From assembly GCF_044385915.1 (NCBI RefSeq), contig NZ_JBISCC010000126.1, positions 62,001 to 126,000 of the forward strand: a DNA stretch of 64,000 bases, read 5' to 3'. The notes under the pieces are model-generated. The model searched no databases. It saw only the letters and a program-made list of their open reading frames with translations, and was not told the origin of the DNA. Below are positions 35,886-44,268 of this stretch, in pieces (within the stretch, counting starts at the first letter, position 1; each line of letters opens with the position of its first letter). This DNA comes from Thalassobellus citreus. Its GTDB lineage: Bacteria; Bacteroidota; Bacteroidia; Flavobacteriales; Flavobacteriaceae. The translations under genes and the position numbers were made by a program.

Positions 35886-38800
35886 ATGAAAAACAATTTT
35901 CTAAGATTCGTACTTTTTTTATTTACAGTAACTGCCTTTGCGCAGTCTGATAAAGTATCAGTTGTAAGTAATGAAGAAGGCATGAAATTAGTCGTTAATG
36001 GAAAAGACTTTATGATTAATGGTATGAATTGGGATTATATTCCAATTGGAACAAATACCGTAAATGCTAATTTCTGGAAAAAGTCCGACGATGTAATTAA
36101 AGCAGGACTTGATACCGAAATGTCTCTTCTTAAAAACATGAACGTTAATGTAATTCGTCAATATACTGGCGTTCCAGCAAAATGGATTCAGTATATATAT
36201 GAGAATTACGGTATTTACACCATGCTTAATCATTCTTTTGGCCGTTATGGTTTAACATTAGATGGTGTTTGGACGCCTGTTACAATTTATTCAGAACCTC
36301 GTACTCAAGAGTTTCTATTGGCAGAGATGAAAGCATTAGTTGAAGGTTATAAAAATACACCTGGACTATTATTATACTTATTAGGAAACGAAAATAATTA
36401 CGGTCTTTTTTGGGCAGGTGCAGAAACGGAAGATTTTCCAGATGATGAAGGAAAAATAAATTTTATAGGAGAATCTCGTGGAAGGCCTATGTATAAATTG
36501 ATGAATGAGGCTGCAAAAATGATGAAAGCTATGGATACTTCTCATCCTGTGGCTATTTGTAATGGAGATGTTTTGTTTATAGATATTGTTGCAGATGAAT
36601 GTAAAGATGTTGATATATATGGGGTGAATTCTTATCGTGGTCCATCATTTACTGATATGTTCGATGTGGTAAAGGAAAAACTTAATATGCCAATTATGTT
36701 TACCGAATTTGGAGCAGATGCTTTTAATGAAATTGAAAAAAAAGAAGATCAGTTTTCACAAGCATACTATATGGTAGAAAATTGGAAAGAAATCTATCAA
36801 AATGCTGCTGGTTTTGATAAATCAGATATTTCTATTGGAGGTTTTACATTTCAATTTAGTGATGGTTGGTGGAAATACGGTTTTGATGATAGAAAAAATG
36901 CAGATGTACATGATAACAATGCGTCATGGGCTAACGGCGGTTATGCTAGAGATTTAGCTCCAGGAGAAAACAACATGAATGAAGAATGGTTTGGTATTTG
37001 TGCAAAAGGACCAACCAGCGATCGAGGATTATACGATTTGTATCCACGTGCTGCTTATTATGCTTTAAAAGAAGCACATCAATTAAACCCATACAGAGAA
37101 GGTGTTACATCTGAATTCGTAAAAAATCATTTTGAAAACATTCAATTAATGGATGCCGTTTTAAAAGCTAGAGGAGATAAAGCTGCTTTAAAAGGTCAGG
37201 GTTCAGATAAAATAAGACTTAATAATTTAAGAGCAGAGTTTACAACTTTTAATACAGGAGGTAATTTAATTACAACACCTAGTAATGCCGACCCTAATGG
37301 CTCAACATATCCAAATCAGTTAGGTTTCGATCACATGCAATCATATTTTATTGGAGTTGAAGGAAACCCTAGTTCTAATATGAGTGCTAGCGTTAATTTT
37401 AATATTCTTGGTAATGTTGCTGAAAACCCTATAGATGAAATTTTTTATGAAAATATAGGGCGCCCTTTTTCTGTAAATACAGATGAAGGAAATGTAGATA
37501 TTACAGACCCTAATAGAGTAAAAGTATATAATGCCGAATTTGAATGGAATGCTAAAGATTTTGATTTAAGAGGTTTTTATAGAACAGGTCATTATCATTG
37601 GGGTTACGAAGGTGATTTCTTTGGTTTATATCCACAAGCTAATTACGGACCAAATTTAGATATCTATAACGGAGAAATTTTAGGTTTTGAAGTAGATGGT
37701 AAAAAAGGACTTAAGGGCTTAAAAGCAGCTTTTGGACCTCAACTTTGGTGGGGAGCTAATCCTGCTGTGTTATTAAAATACAGTAAAAAAATAGGACATT
37801 ACGATCTTACGGCGGTTTACCATGAAGATATTGATGATGTTGGTGAAGCTGTAACGTCTATTGCTGTTCCGCTTCCAAAAACACGAAGAGTAACTCTTCA
37901 TGCTAAAAGAGAACTTGGAGCATTTAAAATTGAAGCTGGTGGTATTTGGGGAGGACAACCTCTAAATGGAAGACAATTCCAAATTGCAGAAGGTCAATCA
38001 GGTAATTATATTATTTATAACGATAAAATTAATGAAAAAGATAATTGGGGAGCAAAAGCTAAAATAACCTTTCAAAAAGGATTATTTAACTGGTATGCTC
38101 AAGGAGCTACCATGGGCTTAGTAGCTAATGGTGGTGCCGATCAAACTCAAACGTTTACAGGGTGGAGACTTAAAGATTCGGGTAGCGGTAACCAAAACAA
38201 CTTTCTTACTGGTTTTACATATACTATAGGTAATCTTCAAATTGCTCCTAACTTTTTATGGCAAAAACCAATTGTTGGTGCCATGCCAAATGATGTTAAT
38301 GGACCTGGAAGACTTAGAAACATTCAAGACGATCCGTTTGCTGTAAGAGGAAATAGAGAAACAACAGCAGGAGAAATTTTATTTACTTACGATCCTACAC
38401 CAGGAACTTGGATGTACGAATGGGATAACGACCGACAAGAAGACGCAAAATTTGCTATGAATTTCGGTTTTGTTTTTCGTCACCATCCTACAGCTCAAGA
38501 TGCAGCTATTGGTTTTTTAGCCAATCGTACTTCTTTTGCTTTTCCAAATGCAGTACCTGCAAAAGATTTATGGGAAGCACATACACGTATCGTGTCTAAA
38601 GTAAGCCCAGATTTAGGTCTTATTGCTAATTTTTATGCTGGAAATGCACAAGCAAATGGTAGCGACGAAAGAACTATTGAGCGCATTGGAGGTGATATTA
38701 GACTTATTTATAATAAACTAAAACTAGTTCATTCTTTCAAAATTAACGATTGGGGCCCTTTTGATTACCATCGCGATTTCAACTTAACATATCCTGTACA

Positions 38801-39029
38801 GCTTATGTTAGATCTTTCAACTTCAGTTGGTAAACCAGATTGGTTTATTCTACCAGACACTAAAATTGGTATACGAGGTACATGGCGTTCTATGGACGAA
38901 AATTCACCAAGGTATTCACCAAATGCAGCACCAGAATTTGCTACATCGCCTACCATAAGCCCTGTTGGTTTTGGTAATGGTAATGAGTGGGAAATTAGAA
39001 CATACATACATATTAACATTGGAAAATAA
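35886..39029 (+). CDS. Clan GH-A-like glycoside hydrolase fused to an outer-membrane beta-barrel
   Basis: This 1047-residue protein has a signal peptide cleaved near AFAQSDK. Residues about 25-400 form a TIM-barrel hydrolase domain: YLLGNENN places a candidate acid/base at Glu169, and MFTEFGAD a candidate nucleophile at Glu274, as in GH2/GH5-like enzymes. From about residue 410 to the end the sequence turns into alternating amphipathic strands with aromatic girdles (AEFEWNAKDFDLRGFYRTGH, KLKLVHSFKINDWGPFDYHR) and ends in EIRTYIHINIGK, like a porin-type outer-membrane barrel. I infer an enzyme tethered to the cell surface or periplasmic face by its own barrel. First gene of the second PUL unit; the substrate is presumably beta-glucan. 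Confidence 0.72.
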   Translation: MKNNFLRFVLFLFTVTAFAQSDKVSVVSNEEGMKLVVNGKDFMINGMNWDYIPIGTNTVNANFWKKSDDVIKAGLDTEMSLLKNMNVNVIRQYTGVPAKWIQYIYENYGIYTMLNHSFGRYGLTLDGVWTPVTIYSEPRTQEFLLAEMKALVEGYKNTPGLLLYLLGNENNYGLFWAGAETEDFPDDEGKINFIGESRGRPMYKLMNEAAKMMKAMDTSHPVAICNGDVLFIDIVADECKDVDIYGVNSYRGPSFTDMFDVVKEKLNMPIMFTEFGADAFNEIEKKEDQFSQAYYMVENWKEIYQNAAGFDKSDISIGGFTFQFSDGWWKYGFDDRKNADVHDNNASWANGGYARDLAPGENNMNEEWFGICAKGPTSDRGLYDLYPRAAYYALKEAHQLNPYREGVTSEFVKNHFENIQLMDAVLKARGDKAALKGQGSDKIRLNNLRAEFTTFNTGGNLITTPSNADPNGSTYPNQLGFDHMQSYFIGVEGNPSSNMSASVNFNILGNVAENPIDEIFYENIGRPFSVNTDEGNVDITDPNRVKVYNAEFEWNAKDFDLRGFYRTGHYHWGYEGDFFGLYPQANYGPNLDIYNGEILGFEVDGKKGLKGLKAAFGPQLWWGANPAVLLKYSKKIGHYDLTAVYHEDIDDVGEAVTSIAVPLPKTRRVTLHAKRELGAFKIEAGGIWGGQPLNGRQFQIAEGQSGNYIIYNDKINEKDNWGAKAKITFQKGLFNWYAQGATMGLVANGGADQTQTFTGWRLKDSGSGNQNNFLTGFTYTIGNLQIAPNFLWQKPIVGAMPNDVNGPGRLRNIQDDPFAVRGNRETTAGEILFTYDPTPGTWMYEWDNDRQEDAKFAMNFGFVFRHHPTAQDAAIGFLANRTSFAFPNAVPAKDLWEAHTRIVSKVSPDLGLIANFYAGNAQANGSDERTIERIGGDIRLIYNKLKLVHSFKINDWGPFDYHRDFNLTYPVQLMLDLSTSVGKPDWFILPDTKIGIRGTWRSMDENSPRYSPNAAPEFATSPTISPVGFGNGNEWEIRTYIHINIGK

Positions 39030-39042
39030 AAAAGACATAAAA

Positions 39043-40482
39043 ATGAAAAATAGAAAATTTATTTATTCAAAAATAACATGGCTTCTGCTAGTATTGTTTT
39101 TTATAATCAATGTTAGTTGTGAAAGAGATATTTCAGAAGATGCAGAGTTTGCAACATTTCCAAATACAGCCGAAGTATTTTTAGATACACCTATTGGTTT
39201 AGGAAGTAATTTTTACTTTCCTTACGGTGGCTCGAAACCTACGGCATGGTCTGTAGATGATGAAGTAAGCTACAAAGGGATGGCGTCCATGAGATTTGAT
39301 GTGCCAAATGCTAATGATCCTGAAGGTAATTATGCAGGGGCTATATTTAGAATTGATGGAGACGGTTCTGGTAGAAACTTAACTGGTTTTGATGCGTTAA
39401 CTTTTTGGGCAAAAGCATCGCAAGCTGTTACTGTTGGAGAAATTGGTTTTGGAGAAGATTTTGGTGAAAACAAATATATTGCTACCCTTACAAATGTTGA
39501 TTTAACAACCAATTGGGTAAAATATATTATTCCAATTCCAGATCCATCAAAATTAGTTCAAGAACGTGGTATGTTAAGATATTCTGCTGGAGGTATAGGA
39601 CCTGCAGGAAGTGAGGTAGGTTATTCTTTTTGGATAGACGAAGTACAGTTTGAAAAATTAGGAACCATTGCTCAGCCACAACCAACTATTTTAGGCGGTG
39701 AAGATGTCTCTGAACAAACATTTATTGGAACTACTATAAATTTAGCAGAACCTGGCCTTACACAAACATTTAATTTAAGTTCCGGTATTAATCAAACAGT
39801 AGTAGCAGCGCCTTCATATTTTACATTTAGTTCTTCAGATAATGATGTGGCACAAGTAAGTGAAACAGGTATTGTTACTATTATTAATTCAGGTACAGCA
39901 AAGATTACTGCAACTCTTGGAGGTGTAAAAGCATTAGGGTCTTTAACCTTAGAATCTATAGGCAATTTTGAAGAATCGCCTGTACCTACACGAGATGCAA
40001 ATAATGTTATTTCTATTTTTAGTGATGCTTATAATAATGTAGCTGTAGATTATTATAATGGCTTCTTTACTCCAGACGGACAAACAACATTAGGAGGTCA
40101 ACCTCCTTTAATTTTAGGGAGTGGTGAAGTTATTAATTATACACTTTTAAATTTTGTTGGTATTGGGATGTTTTTAGATGTTCCAACAATTAATGCTACA
40201 GCAATGACACATCTTCATGTAGACATTAATGTACAAGAAGCTATTGATTCTGGAGATTTTATCAATTTACAATTACTAAATCAGGTTGGACCTAGTCAAA
40301 CTTCTGGAACTGTAAGGATTGATGGATCTCAATTAACAACAGATCAATGGGTGAGTTTAGATGTTCCTCTGGCAGATTTTACAGGCTTAGGTAGTAGAAA
40401 TGAAATTGGGCTTCTGTTCTTTATTTCAGATACTACAATTTCAAACATCTATGTAGATAATATCTATTTCTACAAGGAATAA
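39043..40482 (+). CDS. Glycan-binding-type surface lipoprotein with Big_2-like and CBM-like domains
   Basis: The ATG at 39043 is used because it gives the lipoprotein signal MKNRKFIYSKITWLLLVLFF... with cysteine followed by ERDISED; an upstream in-frame start lies inside the previous gene. The product has 479 residues. An N-terminal beta-sandwich (about 30-200, LTGFDALTFWAKASQAV) is followed by a bacterial Ig-like Big_2 segment (about 215-315, TFSSSDNDVAQVSETGIVTI). A C-terminal module beginning DANNVISIFSDAYNN is the same type as the duplicated module in the protein at 41388. It probably binds the polysaccharide. Confidence 0.8.
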   Translation: MKNRKFIYSKITWLLLVLFFIINVSCERDISEDAEFATFPNTAEVFLDTPIGLGSNFYFPYGGSKPTAWSVDDEVSYKGMASMRFDVPNANDPEGNYAGAIFRIDGDGSGRNLTGFDALTFWAKASQAVTVGEIGFGEDFGENKYIATLTNVDLTTNWVKYIIPIPDPSKLVQERGMLRYSAGGIGPAGSEVGYSFWIDEVQFEKLGTIAQPQPTILGGEDVSEQTFIGTTINLAEPGLTQTFNLSSGINQTVVAAPSYFTFSSSDNDVAQVSETGIVTIINSGTAKITATLGGVKALGSLTLESIGNFEESPVPTRDANNVISIFSDAYNNVAVDYYNGFFTPDGQTTLGGQPPLILGSGEVINYTLLNFVGIGMFLDVPTINATAMTHLHVDINVQEAIDSGDFINLQLLNQVGPSQTSGTVRIDGSQLTTDQWVSLDVPLADFTGLGSRNEIGLLFFISDTTISNIYVDNIYFYKE

Positions 40483-40515
40483 GGTTGGTTATAATAACAT
40501 TCAAAAAATTCAAAG

Positions 40516-41376
40516 ATGAACAAAACAATAAAATATATAATAGAAGTAAAACCAAAATTACTGATGTCTTTTTTATTAGTAGGGGTTTTAGTTTTATCTA
40601 GTTGTGCTACAGATGATACTCAAACAGTAGCAAGATTTACAGAATTAACTGTGCAAGATGAATTTGATTCAGATGGAGCTTTAAATACTTCTATTTGGAG
40701 TTATGATATAGGAAATGGCGATGGTACTCCAGCAGGATTAGGTTGGGGAAATAATGAGTTACAATACTATACAAACCGAAGTGAAAATGTAACCGTACAA
40801 AATGGCGTATTAATTATAAGTGCGAAAAAAGAGGACTACAACGGTGCTTCTTATACTTCAGCAAGAATATTAACTAAAGGAAAGTTTGCTCAAAAATATG
40901 GTCGTTTTGAAGCTCGTATTAGACTGCCTTATGGGCAAGGTCTGTGGCCAGCTTTTTGGTTGTTAGGCGATAACATTGATACTGTTAGTTGGCCTCAATG
41001 TGGTGAAATAGATATTATGGAGAATCGCGGACAAGAGCCAACTTTAATTAACGGAACAGTACATGGTCCTGGCTATTCAGGTGGAGCATCTATAACAAAA
41101 CCCTATAATTTAGAAAATGACAGATTCGATACAGGCTTTCACATTTTTGGTATTGAATGGGGACCAGAATACATTAACTATTATGTAGATGATGTGTTAT
41201 ATAATCAAATAACACCTGCCGATGTTACAGGCGAATGGGTTTTTAATCATCCATTCTATATTATAATTAATCTAGCGGTTGGAGGTAATTATGTTGGCAC
41301 TCCTAATGCCGAAACTGTTTTTCCACAAAACATGCTTATAGATTATGTAAGAGTATATAAAAACAACAACTACTAA
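40516..41376 (+). CDS. GH16 family beta-1,3-glucanase (laminarinase-like) lipoprotein
   Basis: This 286-residue protein has a lipoprotein signal (SSC then ATDDTQ, surface type). The GH16 catalytic motif GEIDIMENRG has nucleophile Glu164, Asp166 and acid/base Glu169. The fold landmarks FGRFEARIRLPYGQGLWPAFWLL and FHIFGIEWGPEYINYYVDD are also present. The EIDIME form with methionine is typical of beta-1,3-glucanases. It should cut laminarin at the surface into pieces small enough for the SusCD transporter. Confidence 0.95.
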   Translation: MNKTIKYIIEVKPKLLMSFLLVGVLVLSSCATDDTQTVARFTELTVQDEFDSDGALNTSIWSYDIGNGDGTPAGLGWGNNELQYYTNRSENVTVQNGVLIISAKKEDYNGASYTSARILTKGKFAQKYGRFEARIRLPYGQGLWPAFWLLGDNIDTVSWPQCGEIDIMENRGQEPTLINGTVHGPGYSGGASITKPYNLENDRFDTGFHIFGIEWGPEYINYYVDDVLYNQITPADVTGEWVFNHPFYIIINLAVGGNYVGTPNAETVFPQNMLIDYVRVYKNNNY

Positions 41377-41387
41377 AAAATAAGACT

Positions 41388-44186
41388 ATGAAACTATTAA
41401 TAACAAATATCAAGTACTTTTTAATTTTAACCTTAGCCATTTCTTTTATTGGCTGTGAAGATGATGATGTCATATTACCTAGAGTTGAAGCTGGTTTTAC
41501 TTATACTCTTAATGAAGATTCTGGCACTGTAACGTTTATAAATACATCAGAGAATTCTAATACGTATGAATGGGATTTTGGTGATGGTAGCAATTCTAAA
41601 GAAATTAATCCTGTAAAAACTTATACCAACGGGACTTATAAAATAGTTTTAAAAGCGAAAAATGTGGCAGGTGCTTCAGCTATTTTTGAAGATGAAATAG
41701 TAATATTAATTCCAGAAATAGTAGCCTTACCAATCTCTTTTGATGGAACAAATACTAAATATGAAGCTGAAGTATTTACAGGGGCTTCTTTTGAAATTGT
41801 TGATAATCCTGCACCTGGTGGATCTAATACAGATGCCTCTAAGGTAGGTGCTATTACTAATAGTGGTGCAGCCTATGAAGGTATTTATTTTGATTTAGGT
41901 ACAGAAATCGATTTAGCTACTGAGAAAACAATTACTATAAATTTTTGGTCTGATAAACCTGTAGATGTTTTATTAAAATTAGAAGAAGGAACAGGAGCTA
42001 ATATAGAAACTATAGCGAATCATGGAGGAACAGGATGGGAAATACTTACTTTTAATTTTAATGCTTCAGATAAATATTCAAGATTTACATTAATTATTGA
42101 TGGAGCAGCTAAAGATCCAGGAACCTATTATTTTGATGATGTAGAACAAATTGAAACTGATAATTCAGCATGTTCTGAAACACCTGTGGCTGCTACAACT
42201 CTTCCTGTAGATTTTGAAAGCTGTGAAACGTTTGTAGATTCTTTTGCTAATGATGGAAGTATTACTGTCGAGCTTTCTGAAAACCCAGATAAAACAGGTT
42301 TAAACACGTCTAATAATGTATTAAAAATAGTTAAAGCTTCTGGAACAAATAGATGGGCTGGTATACAAAATGCATTTACTGATAATTTTGATGCTACAAA
42401 AACATTCAAAATAAAAGCATATTCAACCAAAGCGAATGCAGTTATAAAATTTGAAGTTAATAGCAATCCACAACCGGCTGGATCTGGAAATCCTGGACCT
42501 CAATATAAAACTATTGAAACGGCTAACACTTGGACGGACTTAGAAATTACATTTACAGGAATACCTTCTAATAATACAGGTCTTAATCAAATAGTTATTA
42601 AACCAGACAATCCAGATGGTACAGATGGTTCTTTAACAGATTCTGACGAAACCTATTATTTTGATGATCTTGAGCTTACTGATGGTGGTGGCGTATCAAC
42701 TACAGAGCCAACCATGGCAGCACCAACTCCAACACAAGATGCAGCGAATGTAAAATCTATTTTTAGTGATACTTATACTGATATAGCGGGAACAAATTTA
42801 GATACGAACTGGCAAGGCGATTTAGTATCAGAAACTGTAAGTATAGCAGGTAATGATGCTATAAAATATAGTAATGTAAAATTCATTGGTATGCAATTAG
42901 CAGGTGATACCGATTTTTCAGATATGGAGTTTTTACATATTGATGTTTGGACACCCGATGCAACAGTTTTAGAAATGACACCAATTAGTCCGCCAAACGA
43001 AACTTTGGTTGGTTTACCTGGATTAACACAAGGAGAATGGAAGAGTTATGATATTCCAATAAGTGATTTCACAGGAGTAGATTTTAGTAAAATACTTCAG
43101 TTTAAAATAGATGCTCAAAAGGGAGTAAATCCAGCAATTGTTTATATGGATAACCTGTATTTTTATAAAACAGGATCTACAGGCGGTGGAACAGAGCCAA
43201 CCATGGCAGCACCAATGCCAACACAAGATGCAGCGAATGTAAAATCTATTTTTAGTGATACTTATACTGATATAGCAGGAACAAATTTAGATACGAACTG
43301 GCAAGGCGATTTAGTATCAGAAACTGTAAGTATAGCTGGTAATGATGCTATAAAATATAGCAATGTAAAATTCATTGGTATGCAATTAGCAGGTGATACC
43401 GATTTTTCAGATATGGAGTTTTTACATATTGATGTTTGGACACCTGATGCAACAGTTTTAGAAATGACACCAATTAGTCCGCCAAACGAAACTTTGGTTG
43501 GTTTGCCAGGATTAACACAAGGAGAGTGGAAGAGTTATGATATTCCAATAAGCGATTTTACAGGAGTAGATTTTAGTAAGATCCTTCAGTTTAAAATAGA
43601 TGCTCAAAAGGGAGTAAATCCAGCAATTGTTTATATGGATAACCTGTATTTTTATAAAACAGGATCTACAGGAGGAGGAACCGGAACCCCAGCAGGCGAT
43701 GAGCTTATTACAAATGGTGATTTTGAAAACGGAAGCACAGGTTGGAATTTCTTTGTAAATGGAGGTATTGCAACAGTTACAAGTACAGAAAGTAATGGTA
43801 CTGGTTCGTCTTCTGCTCAATTATTTGCAGAACCTTCTGGAGCTGCTTCTTTCCCTGTTTTAAAACAAGAAGAATTTGCTAAAAACAGTGTTTCTGCAGG
43901 CGATGTGGTTACCGTTACATTTGATATTAAAGCCATATTAACCCAACCAGGAGCGGTTGTTAAAGCAGCTTTGTTTACAGAGCAAACAGCAGGTGCAGTA
44001 AGGCATGATATTACCTTCCCAACATTTGATAATACTTGGCAAACAGTTACAATGGATATTACTATAGCTGACACATTAGACCCAGATAGAGGACTTTCTT
44101 TAGAGTTTCAATCAGATTGTGGAGCAACAGGAGGTTGTAAAATAGAAGTGTATATAGATAATGTTTCTGTTAAAGTTAAACAATAG
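41388..44186 (+). CDS. Multi-module surface lipoprotein (PKD plus five CBM-like modules)
   Basis: This 932-residue protein has a lipoprotein signal (IGC then EDDDV). In order: a PKD domain (about 35-105, YEWDFGDGSNSKEINPV); two beta-sandwich modules (about 115-255 and 265-430, each ending YYFDDxE); two nearly identical 163-residue modules (439-601 and 602-764) beginning EPTMAAPxPTQDAANVKSIF; and a C-terminal CBM4-like module (about 770-932, NGDFENGSTGWNFFVNGG). It has no catalytic motif. It is probably a large multivalent glucan-binding protein at the cell surface. Last gene before a terminator. Confidence 0.85.
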   Translation: MKLLITNIKYFLILTLAISFIGCEDDDVILPRVEAGFTYTLNEDSGTVTFINTSENSNTYEWDFGDGSNSKEINPVKTYTNGTYKIVLKAKNVAGASAIFEDEIVILIPEIVALPISFDGTNTKYEAEVFTGASFEIVDNPAPGGSNTDASKVGAITNSGAAYEGIYFDLGTEIDLATEKTITINFWSDKPVDVLLKLEEGTGANIETIANHGGTGWEILTFNFNASDKYSRFTLIIDGAAKDPGTYYFDDVEQIETDNSACSETPVAATTLPVDFESCETFVDSFANDGSITVELSENPDKTGLNTSNNVLKIVKASGTNRWAGIQNAFTDNFDATKTFKIKAYSTKANAVIKFEVNSNPQPAGSGNPGPQYKTIETANTWTDLEITFTGIPSNNTGLNQIVIKPDNPDGTDGSLTDSDETYYFDDLELTDGGGVSTTEPTMAAPTPTQDAANVKSIFSDTYTDIAGTNLDTNWQGDLVSETVSIAGNDAIKYSNVKFIGMQLAGDTDFSDMEFLHIDVWTPDATVLEMTPISPPNETLVGLPGLTQGEWKSYDIPISDFTGVDFSKILQFKIDAQKGVNPAIVYMDNLYFYKTGSTGGGTEPTMAAPMPTQDAANVKSIFSDTYTDIAGTNLDTNWQGDLVSETVSIAGNDAIKYSNVKFIGMQLAGDTDFSDMEFLHIDVWTPDATVLEMTPISPPNETLVGLPGLTQGEWKSYDIPISDFTGVDFSKILQFKIDAQKGVNPAIVYMDNLYFYKTGSTGGGTGTPAGDELITNGDFENGSTGWNFFVNGGIATVTSTESNGTGSSSAQLFAEPSGAASFPVLKQEEFAKNSVSAGDVVTVTFDIKAILTQPGAVVKAALFTEQTAGAVRHDITFPTFDNTWQTVTMDITIADTLDPDRGLSLEFQSDCGATGGCKIEVYIDNVSVKVKQ
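42702..43679 (+). repeat. Tandem 489-bp in-frame duplication
   Basis: Copy 1 is 42702-43190 and copy 2 is 43191-43679, each 163 codons. I count about ten base differences, of which only one changes an amino acid (Thr to Met in the APTPTQ/APMPTQ hinge). Confidence 0.95.
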
Positions 44187-44204
44187 ATTATAAAATAATA
44201 ATAT

Positions 44205-44248
44205 AAAAAAGGCTAGCTAAAACAACATTTACTAGTTAGTCTTTTTTT
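44205..44248 (+). terminator. Rho-independent terminator between PUL units 2 and 3
   Basis: AAAAAAGGCTAGCTA pairs with TAGTTAGTCTTTTTT over 15 bp with two G-T pairs, followed by a T-run. It ends 20 bases before the next ATG, so partial read-through is likely unless a promoter overlaps it. Confidence 0.75.
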
Positions 44249-44268
44249 AAAATAAATTAGAGAGTTAA

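Noticed and set aside
38965..39042. Longer start for the lipoprotein at 39043
   Set aside because: It would overlap the end of the fusion enzyme gene by 65 bases and bury the lipoprotein signal.
42702..43679. CRISPR or satellite interpretation of the repeat
   Set aside because: There are only two long in-frame copies without spacers, fully explained as duplicated protein modules.
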